The position numbers were made by a program, and so were the translations under genes. Positions 17,922-26,727 of a DNA stretch of 64,000 bases are shown here, piece by piece. The first letter of the stretch is position 1, and each line of letters opens with the position of its first letter. The notes beneath the pieces were generated by a model. That model saw nothing but the letters and a program-made list of their open reading frames with translations, searched no databases and was not told the origin of the DNA. The stretch spans positions 4,169,001 through 4,233,000 of the forward strand of contig NZ_CP029551.1 in the NCBI RefSeq assembly GCF_003173735.1, read 5' to 3'. Source of the DNA: Methylobacterium radiodurans (GTDB lineage Bacteria; Pseudomonadota; Alphaproteobacteria; Rhizobiales; Beijerinckiaceae).

Positions 17922-18075
17922 GGGGGCACCGATGGCGGCGCCCCTCGCTTCCAGGTCCTCGAACGTTGCAGGCCTGCGACACGGTCAAGCTTCATCTTCG
18001 GTCGAGGCTCTTTCCGCACCCGCTGGTCAGGGCAGCCGGCTATGGAATGCGGGGCCTTTCCTCGGGATCCGCGCC

Positions 18076-18189
18076 ATGTCGCACACAGTCAACAACCTGC
18101 TGTTGAACCACCGCGAAGTCGCCGCCGTGGCAGCCACGTCGGCCATGTTCCTCGCGGGCCTTTTCTTCGTGACGTGGCTGGTGACCTGA
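18076..18189 (+). CDS. Tiny single-pass membrane protein
   Basis: A 37-residue frame starting MSHTVNNLLLNHREVAAVAA and ending in a hydrophobic stretch (MFLAGLFFVTWLVT), which would make one transmembrane helix with the N-terminus inside. The function is unknown. The short length keeps confidence modest, though the hydrophobic pattern is not expected by chance. Confidence 0.45.
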   Translation: MSHTVNNLLLNHREVAAVAATSAMFLAGLFFVTWLVT

Positions 18190-18502
18190 GCCGGCCGGCC
18201 ATCCGTCGAGGAACGGTTAACGGGCGCCTGGTGATCGGCAAGCATCGAGCCGGGCATCAGCGGGCGTTTTTTCCGGTGCCGCCAGGGCCGCGGCGTACAA
18301 GCGGGGCTGAACGGCATGCGGGCCGGGCTCATGTCCCACGGCTCGACCCGCGCCCGGCCCTGAAGCTGGCCGGCATTTGGACAGGCTCGACAGCCCCTTG
18401 ACCCATGGGCGCTGCCCTGGCCCCGCCTGTTCGAGCCTGCCCCGTTCGCAGGCTAGGGCTCAGTCCGGCTGACCCGAAGGAGCAGGTCCGCATTTGAGAA
18501 GC
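18190..18502. other. Intergenic region, no supported gene
   Basis: About 310 bases between two tiny convergent genes. No gene or clear terminator is visible. Confidence 0.4.
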
Positions 18503-18607
18503 TCAGGGCAAGCTGATCCAGCGCAGCAGTTCAAGAACGATGGCGACCGCTGCCGCCGCCAGGAAGCCGGCCACACCGGCAACAAGGATGGACCGCCGAG
18601 CCTTCAT
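18503..18607 (-). CDS. Tiny single-pass membrane protein
   Basis: A 34-residue frame, MKARRSILVAGVAGFLAAAA onwards. A positively charged N-terminus is followed by one long hydrophobic helix and a short LRWISLP tail. It lies 50 bases after the integrase stop on the same strand and could be co-transcribed with it. The function is unknown. Confidence 0.45.
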   Translation of the reverse strand: MKARRSILVAGVAGFLAAAAVAIVLELLRWISLP

Positions 18608-18657
18608 AGGACGCCTGTATGTAAGTTTCGTGGTGCGGCGCACGCATGCCTTGCCGC

Positions 18658-20112
18658 CTAGCGATCCAATCCCCTGGCCACCAATCCCATCTCCTCCTTG
18701 ATCGGGCTGCCATCGAGCGGCGGCAACTTGAGCTTGGCGATCGCCCGGCGTGCGGCCCGCATGTGCGGCCCCTCGCTGTAGACGTCCAGCGTGATGCTGC
18801 TGCGCTTGTGTCCGACGATGGCCGAGATCATCTCGCCGGGGACCCCGGCCCTCTCCATCCGCGTGGAGAACCAGCGTCGAAAGGAGTGGAAGTTGACGAG
18901 CGAGCGCCGCTTGCCCGCGACGACCTCGTCGACACCCACGCTTCGGCGATATTCGGTGAATCGATTCGATGCCTTGAAACTCCGCTCGCGCATCGAACCG
19001 GCTTTCCGCACCGGCGGCCATTCCGGGAAGAGGTCGTCGTCGGGGCCCTTGCCCGCCGTACGCCGTGTGATCACCTCGACGAGGTCCGGATGGACCGGGA
19101 CGTATCGCGCAGCCGTTTCCCGCTTCTGCGGCTTGAACAGCAGGCATCCGTTCTCCGTGTCGCGGACCTTCAGGTCGACGATGGCGTCCAGGCGTGCGCC
19201 GGTCAGCGCGCCGATCAACATCAGGTCACGCAGGTTCGGCTTGGCCGGTCCACGCAACAGGTCGGCGACCTCTCCGTCCGTGAACGCGCGCTCCTTCTCG
19301 TCGTGCCTCGTCTTGGGTCCCTTGACGGCGACGCCCGCGAAGACGTTCTGCGTCACGGCCGGCGCCCTGGGAAGCATCCATTGCCAATAGCCCGACAGGC
19401 GGCCGATGTACTTGTTGAGGGTGACGTGGTTCAGCCCCGTCATGTCGACGAGGGCGTCGGCGAAGGCGTGCGCCCGCTTCACGTCGATCTCTTCCAGAAG
19501 TGCCGGAACCTGCTCGCGCTTGCACCAATCCTTGAGCAGGCGCATGGCACGGGCATCGTCGGCCCGCGTGCGTTCCTTGACGAAGAGCTGCTTGCGGTAG
19601 TCCTCGTGCATCATGTCGACGGGGGTGGCGCGCCCGTAGGATACGGCCGAGAAGAGCATGGCCTTCTGGGTCTGCTCCGGCAGCGCCTGCTCGACCTCCG
19701 TCGGCCCCGCCTCGGGGTCGTCGACCTTGATCCAACGGGAGTCCTTCCATCGGATCTCGGCGTGGCGCTCGTAGACCGCTTCGCGGAAGTCGGTCCATTC
19801 CTCCTGCGTCCCGTTCCGCTTGAGGTCATGCGCGATCTTCGAAAATTCGATCGCGGCGCTCATGTCGTCCTTACCGGGCCGGCCGACGATTTCGAGGGCG
19901 GCGGCGATACGGCGCTTGAAGCGTTCGACATGGGATCTCTTGAGGACGTTGGCCTGCTTGAGGCTGTCCGTCTCCAAGTTGTGGACGAGGCGGGTCGCTC
20001 CGATCGCGCGGCGTGCCGGGACCGGCACGGACACGGTTACCCGCCAGCTGCCGCCGTGCAGTTCGAGGTACGCCTTCTTCGGATCCGGTCTCCGCGGCAA
20101 TTCGGCCCCCAT
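18658..20112 (-). CDS. Tyrosine recombinase / integrase
   Basis: A 484-residue phage/island-type integrase. The C-terminal catalytic domain shows the tyrosine-recombinase set: Arg in LTGARLDAI, HSFRRW (HxxR), VGHKRSSIT (His) and the nucleophile in LDVYSEG. The N-terminal 320 residues hold an arm-binding segment (KKAYLELHGGSWRVTV) and a SAM-like core-binding domain (YRKQLFVKERTRADDARAM…). ATG 20112 is preceded by ACGGAGAC. A frame upstream to GTG 20232 exists but lacks a binding site. An extended -10 promoter lies at 20333-20341, about 220 bases upstream. No tRNA or obvious att repeat adjoins it, so the insertion site cannot be named. It marks the start of a mobile region that also holds a serine recombinase. 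Confidence 0.9.
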   Translation of the reverse strand: MGAELPRRPDPKKAYLELHGGSWRVTVSVPVPARRAIGATRLVHNLETDSLKQANVLKRSHVERFKRRIAAALEIVGRPGKDDMSAAIEFSKIAHDLKRNGTQEEWTDFREAVYERHAEIRWKDSRWIKVDDPEAGPTEVEQALPEQTQKAMLFSAVSYGRATPVDMMHEDYRKQLFVKERTRADDARAMRLLKDWCKREQVPALLEEIDVKRAHAFADALVDMTGLNHVTLNKYIGRLSGYWQWMLPRAPAVTQNVFAGVAVKGPKTRHDEKERAFTDGEVADLLRGPAKPNLRDLMLIGALTGARLDAIVDLKVRDTENGCLLFKPQKRETAARYVPVHPDLVEVITRRTAGKGPDDDLFPEWPPVRKAGSMRERSFKASNRFTEYRRSVGVDEVVAGKRRSLVNFHSFRRWFSTRMERAGVPGEMISAIVGHKRSSITLDVYSEGPHMRAARRAIAKLKLPPLDGSPIKEEMGLVARGLDR

Positions 20113-20332
20113 GTCTCCGTTGGAAATCGTGCCGGCGCATAGGTTCGGCGTTCGCCAGGCAGCGGCGGCATCGGCCGGCGCGTCCCTGCCCCGCGGAAAT
20201 GCGCGACCGCAGGATGACGCGTGTCCGTTCACCCGAGGCTAACGACCGAGAAGGCCATTGCCTTTTCGAGGTTGGGAGGACGAACCCTCGGGTTCCGACA
20301 AGCACGGACCGCCGACGATCCGACCGAACCCA

Positions 20333-20341
20333 ATTATACCA
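20333..20341 (-). promoter_or_regulatory. Extended -10 promoter (TGGTATAAT) for the integrase
   Basis: On the minus strand the sequence reads TGGTATAAT, a perfect sigma-70 extended -10 (TGnTATAAT). A -35 at 17-bp spacing (TGGCTA) is poor, as often with extended -10 promoters. It is oriented toward the integrase gene. It sits in an AT-rich patch (20331-20357) unlike its surroundings, and the same motif recurs at three other mobile-type genes in this window. Confidence 0.65.
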
Positions 20342-20490
20342 ATGATAAATAAAACTAGCCATGCCGGGTTGGGATCGTATCCCTATCGAAGCGGGACATG
20401 CCCGCTTCCATGACGGTTCCTCGATCCGGGCCATGTCTTCCGGCCGCCAGCCCCTCCATGCGCTGCGCCCGATAGGGCAAGGCTGCCCGT

Positions 20491-20811
20491 TCACCTCCGC
20501 GACGGCAGCCCGCAGCTCCTCAATGATGTTCCAGGCGTGGAGCGGGATCGTGTGCATGCGGTTTCAGGCTGTGCGTTGACGGCGGCTTCGAGGTTCCGGC
20601 GCGCCTCGGCGGTACGTTCCCTAAGGAAGGTCGAGACGGTTGCGATGAGGTCGTCGACCTTCTCGTCGAACAGGGCCTCGACGGTGCGCCGGTTCTCGGC
20701 GCCCCGGTCGAGCCGCGCGATGTCGATCAGGTTCAGCGCCTGCCGCCGACTCTCGACGGAGCGCTGGGACACCGGGTTCTTCTCGTAGTCAGTATCGAGT
20801 GCCTCGATCAC
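20491..20811 (-). CDS. Unknown helical protein downstream of the PIN gene
   Basis: A 106-residue frame read leftward, starting at GTG 20811 with GGAG eight bases before it. The central part is clearly protein-like and helical (LNLIDIARLDRGAENRR, TVEALFDEKVDDLIATV). The last 25 residues look less so, and another overlapping frame beginning at 20557 (MHTIPLHAWNIIEELRAAV) could instead be the continuation after a frameshift. It follows the toxin-antitoxin pair by 55 bases. The function is unknown. Confidence 0.45.
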   Translation of the reverse strand: MIEALDTDYEKNPVSQRSVESRRQALNLIDIARLDRGAENRRTVEALFDEKVDDLIATVSTFLRERTAEARRNLEAAVNAQPETACTRSRSTPGTSLRSCGLPSRR

Positions 20812-20866
20812 CTCGTTCACTCCTGCCGGAAGGCCTTGATTCGCGTCTTGGAACCCGATCGCGGGA

Positions 20867-21166
20867 TCAGGGCTCGGCCCTGGGGTGGGCATAGAGCTCC
20901 GCCTGTTCGCGAAGGACGTCGACGTGAGCGGCGATCAACTGCTCGGGCGCCAGCGTGGCGAGAAAGCCCTCCCACCACAGGCTCAAGGTATGGGCGAGCG
21001 TCGCGTTCCGGCCACGGACCAGCGCGATGCCCCGGAACTGCTCGAAGACCGTAACCCCTGCGATGCCGAACTCGTACGGTCGCAGCCCCGCGAACCACGC
21101 CTTGACGCTTGGATCTGGCCTCGGCCGGTTCAACTGGCTCAAGACATCGTTGTCGATCAGGATCAC
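20867..21166 (-). CDS. PIN-domain toxin-like protein, short
   Basis: A 99-residue protein with the start of a VapC-type PIN ribonuclease: ILIDNDVLSQL supplies the first acidic residue and VTVFEQFRGIAL the second. Usual VapC toxins are about 130 residues, with another conserved Asp near residue 95-100 in a DALIAA-type segment; here the frame ends before that. It is therefore probably truncated and possibly inactive. It begins 8 bases after the antitoxin-like gene, the usual antitoxin-toxin order. If functional it would cleave RNA and be neutralised by the upstream gene product. Confidence 0.68.
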   Translation of the reverse strand: MILIDNDVLSQLNRPRPDPSVKAWFAGLRPYEFGIAGVTVFEQFRGIALVRGRNATLAHTLSLWWEGFLATLAPEQLIAAHVDVLREQAELYAHPRAEP

Positions 21167-21174
21167 GGAGCGGG

Positions 21175-21459
21175 TCAGATGCCGAACGGGGCCGGATGGT
21201 TGGCTCGCGCCTCGGCCATCATTTCATCCAAGAGGTCGGCCGCTTCCTGACTGACCCGGTTGTCTCGAACGTAAGCCTGCGGGGTCAGGCGGTAATCCCG
21301 TTCGAACTGCCTCTTGCTGATGACGACCAGATCCTCGCCTCCGGACTGGGTCACGGTGGTCGGCCCGGTCGCCACCGCCTCGCGGGCGACCGCGCCGAAA
21401 CCCTGCCCTAGTTCCTCGGCGTTCCAACGCCTGCCGGCATCCCTTTCCATGACGTCCAT
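21175..21459 (-). CDS. Phd/YefM-like antitoxin
   Basis: A 94-residue protein starting MDVMERDAGRRWNAEELGQ. The fold pattern is that of Phd/YefM antitoxins: short helix, strand (PTTVTQSGGEDLVVISKRQF), then a long C-terminal tail. In Phd proteins this part binds the operator and the C-terminus wraps the toxin. The PIN gene follows 8 bases downstream on the same strand. A second ATG three codons later is an alternative start. Confidence 0.68.
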   Translation of the reverse strand: MDVMERDAGRRWNAEELGQGFGAVAREAVATGPTTVTQSGGEDLVVISKRQFERDYRLTPQAYVRDNRVSQEAADLLDEMMAEARANHPAPFGI

Positions 21460-21613
21460 CCTTCGTCCAGCTTCTCTACAGGCTACTATAGGCCTCAACG
21501 GATGTGGAGCGTGGGGGCAGGCAGCTCTGCGGTCCGGCGAGCCTCGGCCCACTTCCGCCGCTCCCGGCTCGCAAGACGACGGCCCTCGATGATGGGCCTT
21601 GGGTTGGCGATGC

Positions 21614-22165
21614 TCAAGCGGGCGCGGATGCCGCCGTGGCGTTCTCCGCCAGCCGGACGCGGATCTCGTCCAGGGTGACCGGACGGAAGCCGAAGCAGTC
21701 GACGCCGACGTCGGTGCTCCTGGCGGTACCTGGCAGGCTGCCGTGCGAGTGGCCGTAGAAGTGAAGGTCGCCGCGGTGCTGGCCGGGCCAGACGCGGTGG
21801 GCGTAGTGGCTGCACCAGATGTCTTGGACCGTATTGCCGGGAAGCGGGACCACGACCCGGGCGACGTCGACGACGCCGTCCCAGGGCAGGCGCGACCCGA
21901 TCTTGTCGTGGTTGCCCCGGACGAGGTAGCGCCGGCAACCGTTCAGGCGCGCGAAGATCGCGCGGGCGCGGTGCTCGGGGCAGCGGTAGCAGAAGTCCCC
22001 CAGGTGCCAGACGGTGTCCTCGGGTCCGACGGCGGCGTTCCAGTTTGCGATGAGGGCCTCGTCGTGCTCCTCGATCGTGGCGAAGGGGCGGTTCAAACCG
22101 AGGCGCGGGCCGAGGGTGGCCTGGTGGTGCCAGTGCGTGTCCGCGACGAAGTGGGTCTTGGGCAT
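21614..22165 (-). CDS. Calcineurin-like metallophosphoesterase
   Basis: A 183-residue protein with the full metal-ligand set of the family: DTHWHH (D-x-H), HLGDFCYRC, RGNHDKIG (GNHD), CSHYAH and YGHSHG (GHxH). It has no signal peptide, so it should be cytoplasmic. The substrate is unknown; small members of this family often act on phosphoesters or nucleotides, and they are frequent cargo on phages and plasmids. ATG 22165 has GGAGG seven bases upstream. It is the last gene of a leftward run with the unknown gene at 22274. Confidence 0.88.
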   Translation of the reverse strand: MPKTHFVADTHWHHQATLGPRLGLNRPFATIEEHDEALIANWNAAVGPEDTVWHLGDFCYRCPEHRARAIFARLNGCRRYLVRGNHDKIGSRLPWDGVVDVARVVVPLPGNTVQDIWCSHYAHRVWPGQHRGDLHFYGHSHGSLPGTARSTDVGVDCFGFRPVTLDEIRVRLAENATAASAPA

Positions 22166-22273
22166 GGAAGCCTCCGTCAGCCTCTCCGGTCGGGAGATCG
22201 AGGCAAGGGGTGCGACGCTGAACGTCGAGGGCGGCCGCACGCTTCCCGAACCATCGATCGGGCGCGGGAAAAC

Positions 22274-22945
22274 TCAACGGTTGATCCTGATCTGCCAGGC
22301 TATCCCGGCCATGGTGTCCTCGCATCCGACCTCCCCGAAGGCGTCGATCCCGTGGAAACGGTCAGCCGTCCGCAGGATCAGGCCGAAGGACTCGCCGTCC
22401 GGGTCGAAGACCTCCCACGCCCGCGAGACTTGGCCGCAATCACGCGTACGCTCGATGAAGGCTGGGTGATCTTCCCAATGATCGAGCGGATCGAGGAGCA
22501 CCCAGGTTTCTGAGCCTTGCACGACATCCGCATCGTAATGATCCGGCGCGCTCGCCAAGAGCCAAGTCAGGGCCTTCCGTGGCAATCGGCGGCCGGAGCC
22601 TACGTTCGTGCCGGCAGGCCGCTCACGTCGTTCGGGACGCTTCTTCACCTTGATGCCGCCGGTGGCCGGAAGGAGCGCGATACCGCCGCCCGCGATGGCC
22701 TTGCAAACCGAGACGCCCTTGTCCGTGAGCTGAAAGCCCACCCACTCCGCGTTCGAACGCGTGGCGAGCGCCACGCCATCCATGATCATCGATTGGAGCG
22801 CCTGGTGGAGCCGGATCCGCGAGAAGGGCTTCTCGCCCGGGCGGAGGGAGACCGCGCCTTCCGCGGCGACGCGCTTCAGCAGGTCCAGCGCGAATGCGCG
22901 AGCCGGCTGTGCTCCGAGGTAACTGTTCAGGCTATCGAAACCCAT
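22274..22945 (-). CDS. Unknown protein in the mobile region
   Basis: A 223-residue soluble protein starting MGFDSLNSYLGAQPARAFAL, with GGAGG about eight bases before the ATG. The first ~70 residues are helical and might be a small winged-helix-like unit (RIRLHQALQSMIMDGVALAT). A Lys/Arg/Pro-rich linker follows (about 98-118). The second half is Trp/Asp-rich (WVLLDPLDHWEDHPAF). No family recognised. It sits between the serine recombinase and the phosphoesterase, all leftward. Confidence 0.7.
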   Translation of the reverse strand: MGFDSLNSYLGAQPARAFALDLLKRVAAEGAVSLRPGEKPFSRIRLHQALQSMIMDGVALATRSNAEWVGFQLTDKGVSVCKAIAGGGIALLPATGGIKVKKRPERRERPAGTNVGSGRRLPRKALTWLLASAPDHYDADVVQGSETWVLLDPLDHWEDHPAFIERTRDCGQVSRAWEVFDPDGESFGLILRTADRFHGIDAFGEVGCEDTMAGIAWQIRINR

Positions 22946-23117
22946 GCTTTCGCCTCCGTGAGCTTACCCGAGTCTTGCTCACTTCTCGTTCGTCGCCGGT
23001 CCCGGCGGGGCGATGCCAGGAAGGATTGCGGCCACGGTCGATCGCCGCGACCCGGACATCCGCCGCACCTGTTCGACACCGCAGATCCGGTCGGACCGGC
23101 GACCGATGCCGGCCCGG

Positions 23118-25511
23118 TTAGCGACCGGCCGCACCGGCATGATCGGACACGAGGCGATACGCCTTGCCTCCGTCGGCCCTCGCGCACCTCTCGATCCTGC
23201 GGCACCGACGGAGCCGCAGGCGCGATATCGCGGATCGGATGGTTCGGGAGGTCTGGCCGGTCACGGCCTGGATCTCGGCGATCGTGGCCCCCTCGGCACG
23301 GCCGAGCAGGTCGATAAGGAGGGGCAACCTCTTCCTGGATGGCGCGCCGCCCTCGTGCCGGGCGGCGGCCTTCTTGATCGCATAGTCGAAGCGGGACGGA
23401 TCCACGCCGTCGAGGAGTTCGGGTGCGCGTTCCGCCAGGATCGTGACGATCCGGCCCCACGACCCGCTTCGAACCAGGCTTCGGATCGCCATCCTCAACC
23501 TGTCGCGCGTCCCGAGGTCCGGCGGCAGGTCGGCGATCGGGCGCCTCAAGCGTAGCGCCAACAGCATGGCGTCGACGAGGTCGCGTCTGTCGCGGCGCTC
23601 CCCGTCCAGGCGGTCGCACGCGTTCGGCGGCACGAGATGCCTGATGGCATTCCATGCTCCGTCGTCGAGCCTGCACCGCCCCCCGGCCAAGTGTCGGCTC
23701 ACCTCCTCGCACCCCCTCGCCAAGCGGATCTCCTCCTTGGAGGGGGGAACCCAGGTTCCCGTGAGTGTACGCGTCGAACCGTCGTCGTCGCCCGTCGAGT
23801 CGAGAAGGGCCCAGGCACGGATGCGCATCGTGATCGCGATGCCGTGCGATTGCGGATCCGGCAGGACGATGACCTCCTTGATAAGGGAACGGATCGCGGC
23901 CGCCAGGCGGGCACCCGCCACCGAGCCGGTGTCGATCGTGCCGGCGGAGGCGAGCGCCCGGAGGGCGGAACCGAGGTTGCCGAGTTCCTCGACGCGCTTC
24001 TCGATGTCGACCGGCGGTCGGGACGACTTGAGGAGGGCGAGCGAACCCTTCGCGTCCTGGAGTTTCACCTCCAGCTTCCTCCGAAGCTCGGCAAGGGTCG
24101 ACCGGGTCAAGCCCTCGGTGAGGGCCTCCTCGAAGGTGCCGGCGAGCTCGTCCGTGTGCCGTTCTATCCGCCTCTCCAGTTCCGCCCGTTCGCGGGCAAT
24201 ATCGCGTGCCCGCTTCTCGCTTTGCGCCTGGAGGCTCCGGAGGTAGGGCGCATAGAGCCGCGGCCTGTCGAGCGCCTCGCCGAGGAGCTTGAGTACCCCG
24301 GCCTCGATCCAGCCCATGCTCCAGCTTCGGTTGTTCGGGCAGCCCTTGTTCATGAGGTGGCCGGAGCAGGCGAAACGCCGTTCCTCCGACGCCTTCGGCT
24401 TCCCGAGGCACACCATGGCAGCCCCGCATCGCGGGCATCGCGCCAGGTTCGACAGCAGGAACTTGCCGCTCGAGCCCCTCGGCGCGGCGTCTTGACGGGT
24501 ACGCCGGCCGAGCTGCTGCGCGCGGTTCCAGGTGTCCGCGTCGATGATCGCGAGGCGCGGAACCGCGCGAACCTTCCACTCGCTCCGCGGACGCGGGTAG
24601 CTCTTGTACTTGCCCGTTTCCGGGTTGCGAACGTGCCTGTACCGTCCGTAGACCAGGATGCCGCGGTAGAGGATGCAGTCCACCACGTCCGTGATCGCAT
24701 CGCCGGTCCACGGCGTGCTCCGGCGCCCCATCAGGCCTCGAAGGTTGAGCAGGCGCGCGATCCTGGCCCGGCTTATCCCTTCGAGCACGAGGTCGAAGAT
24801 CAGCTCGATGATCTTTCTCTCGTCCTCGTCCACCTCCAGGTGCCCGGCCTTGTTGCCGACCCGCCGGTAGCCGAAGCGCCGACCCCACGGCACCAGCCCG
24901 TCCAGGACCATCTGGCGTCGCGCCCAGGAGGTGTTCTCCATGATGGTCTGACGCTGTTCCTGCGAAAGGAACCCGAAGATGGCGACGTCGAGAGCCTCCA
25001 TCTTCCCGCGCGTCGCGGAATGGAGCTCGACGTCCCAGCGCCTCAATTGCCGCCAAAGCCAGCCGAGGTCGACCATGTCGCGCGACAGGCGGCTGGGATC
25101 GGCGATGACCACGGCGTCGAGTTCGCGGGCGCGGGCGCGCTCAAGCAGGGCGTGGAGTTGATCCCGGTTGACGAGGTAGCCGCCGGATCTCTCCTCGTCC
25201 GAGTAGATGCCGTCCTCGACCAGGTCGATGCCCGCCGGTCGCGCGTACTGCGAACACCCTTCGATTTGCCGGACCGTACTGACCTCGTTTTGCCCGGACG
25301 TCGAGTAGCGCGTGTAGTAGGCGCCCCGCTTGCGGCCGGTCGCGGCCGGGGCCGGCACGGCGATTACGCCACGGGCGTCCCAAACGTCCGGGATCGAGCT
25401 GAGCACGTCCACCTGGCAGGGATCCGCGGCGGCGCCTTCCGGGCGCCCGCGGTACCGCGCGGCCGGTATCCGATCGAAGACCGGTTCCGATTCGAAGTCG
25501 AGAAAGCTCAT
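23118..25511 (-). CDS. Large serine recombinase with C-terminal transposase-type and wHTH modules
   Basis: A 797-residue site-specific recombinase. After an unusual ~60-residue N-terminal extension comes the resolvase catalytic domain, nucleophile Ser70 in YYTRYSTSGQ, with VIADPSRLSRD and the long helix. A recombinase domain (about 225-320), a zinc ribbon (CPRC…FACSG…KGC) and a coiled coil (about 430-500) follow, as in phiC31/Tn4451-type enzymes. Unusually, residues 615-700 match the DNA-binding N-terminus of IS5-type transposases (DUF4096 pattern: L-D-GAW-IRHLVPP…RRDLVDAMLLALR…DLPPDLG…SGSWGRIV). Residues 727-785 look like a winged helix (EGATIAEIQAVTGQTSRTIR). GTG 25520 is an alternative start; ATG 25511 has GGAG four bases before it. 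It probably integrates or excises the surrounding element. Confidence 0.88.
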   Translation of the reverse strand: MSFLDFESEPVFDRIPAARYRGRPEGAAADPCQVDVLSSIPDVWDARGVIAVPAPAATGRKRGAYYTRYSTSGQNEVSTVRQIEGCSQYARPAGIDLVEDGIYSDEERSGGYLVNRDQLHALLERARARELDAVVIADPSRLSRDMVDLGWLWRQLRRWDVELHSATRGKMEALDVAIFGFLSQEQRQTIMENTSWARRQMVLDGLVPWGRRFGYRRVGNKAGHLEVDEDERKIIELIFDLVLEGISRARIARLLNLRGLMGRRSTPWTGDAITDVVDCILYRGILVYGRYRHVRNPETGKYKSYPRPRSEWKVRAVPRLAIIDADTWNRAQQLGRRTRQDAAPRGSSGKFLLSNLARCPRCGAAMVCLGKPKASEERRFACSGHLMNKGCPNNRSWSMGWIEAGVLKLLGEALDRPRLYAPYLRSLQAQSEKRARDIARERAELERRIERHTDELAGTFEEALTEGLTRSTLAELRRKLEVKLQDAKGSLALLKSSRPPVDIEKRVEELGNLGSALRALASAGTIDTGSVAGARLAAAIRSLIKEVIVLPDPQSHGIAITMRIRAWALLDSTGDDDGSTRTLTGTWVPPSKEEIRLARGCEEVSRHLAGGRCRLDDGAWNAIRHLVPPNACDRLDGERRDRRDLVDAMLLALRLRRPIADLPPDLGTRDRLRMAIRSLVRSGSWGRIVTILAERAPELLDGVDPSRFDYAIKKAAARHEGGAPSRKRLPLLIDLLGRAEGATIAEIQAVTGQTSRTIRSAISRLRLRRCRRIERCARADGGKAYRLVSDHAGAAGR

Positions 25512-25646
25512 GTACTCCACGCCGTGGAATGATGCCGGAAGGGCAACGCGCGAACATCTTGCGCAAGCGCTCGGCGCATGATGCGCGAAACTTGCGAGAA
25601 CTGAAGTATTGACTCGCTCGTGATGAATGGCTTTTTTCGCGCACCC

Positions 25647-25925
25647 TCATCCTTCTCGCGGTCGGGGGTTCGAGCGTCGGGGTACCGCCCTCCGGCCTGG
25701 CCGCGGGTGGGGGCTGGACGCGAGCGGGCTGTCGCCGCCATGGATCGGCGGGGCTGAAAGGCTCGCTTGCCCGCTCGACCGGCGCCGCGGGGCGGACTGC
25801 GCGACGACCCTGTCGCCGGAACCGGGGGCGGCTTGCAGCCTCTCGACCCGCCAGGCGGCAAGCGCTTCGAGAAAGCGTCCTACGCTCGATTCGGCGGACC
25901 GGAGGTCCCGATGTTGCGGTGTCAT
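25647..25925 (-). CDS. Possible small gene in the recombinase leader
   Basis: A 92-residue frame starting MTPQHRDLRSAESSVGRFLE, with GGAG about 11 bases before the ATG. It lies between the strong promoter at 26118 and the recombinase gene, on the same strand. The first 45 residues look protein-like and helical. The Pro/Arg-rich remainder does not, so the call is weak. No family recognised. Confidence 0.28.
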   Translation of the reverse strand: MTPQHRDLRSAESSVGRFLEALAAWRVERLQAAPGSGDRVVAQSAPRRRSSGQASLSAPPIHGGDSPLASSPHPRPGRRAVPRRSNPRPREG

Positions 25926-26117
25926 GTCGGCTTGGCTCCCGAAGGCGGGTCCGTCAGGCGCCGCACGCGGGCGTGCCGGCCTCGTTGCCCCGGCGCGAGG
26001 CGCAGGGGTTGAAGAGGTCGGCGGCGCGCAACGAAGGTCGGCGCCCACGCGAACGGGGGCACGCGAACGATCCCGCCCACGGAACCGACGCCTCACGGAC
26101 TGATGCTGAGAACCCTA

Positions 26118-26145
26118 ATTATACCATGGGTACAATTGATGGCAA
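26118..26145 (-). promoter_or_regulatory. Near-consensus promoter, TTGCCA-N16-TATAAT with TGG extension
   Basis: On the minus strand TTGCCA (26140-26145) is followed after 16 bases by TGGTATAAT, with TATAAT at 26118-26123: five of six -35 bases, a perfect -10 and the extended -10 TG. It points leftward to the serine recombinase operon, about 600 bases away. It is the best sigma-70-type promoter I found in the window. Confidence 0.7.
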
Positions 26146-26727
26146 AGCCGTGAAGGCGGGAAGGCTCCGCGCGAATCGTCGGTATCGGTGCGCCACCTCG
26201 CCGAGCCGTGCCTCGCGGTCCCGGACGCCAGGGGCGGAATCGGGCGCGTCGTGATTTTCGCCCCGGCACCGGTGGTGGATGGCCGCCAAGTCGCCCTCCC
26301 CTCGCCTGTCGGATGACGTGTCATCCCCGCGGCTCGCGATCGGTGATGTACCCGGCCCCATGCCGTCGCCAACGACCGTTCCACGATGCTTGGCGTCGGG
26401 TCGACCGCGAGATGTACGGCGCCCGGGCCGACACGTTTTCCGTGGCGGCCCGGGCCATGTGCCGCCATCTGGCATTCCCGTCCTCGGCCGGCTTGCCTGC
26501 CATCCTCGGACGCGCTGCTGGCGTGTCCAGGCACGCGGTTGCCACCCACGACCGAACGTCCACCGGCGCCTATGCGCGTCCGGCCCGAGCCCTGTCCCGA
26601 TACTTGCCGCGGCCCACCCCCGAGGTGGGCGGCTTGCCCCGGAAGCATGCCGGATCCGGACGGTTGCTTCCGGGAACGCGGTACCCTCGGCCGGGGTGGC
26701 GGTTGCTCCGATCCGGCCTGTTCTCGC
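26146..26727. other. Intergenic region, no supported gene
   Basis: About 580 bases between the recombinase promoter and the end of an unknown leftward gene. Long open frames exist on both strands but carry no motif or codon signature. Nothing else was seen. Confidence 0.45.

Noticed and set aside
18658..25511. A single defined integrated element with att sites flanking both recombinases
   Set aside because: No direct repeats or tRNA target could be identified at either end, so element borders are not claimed.
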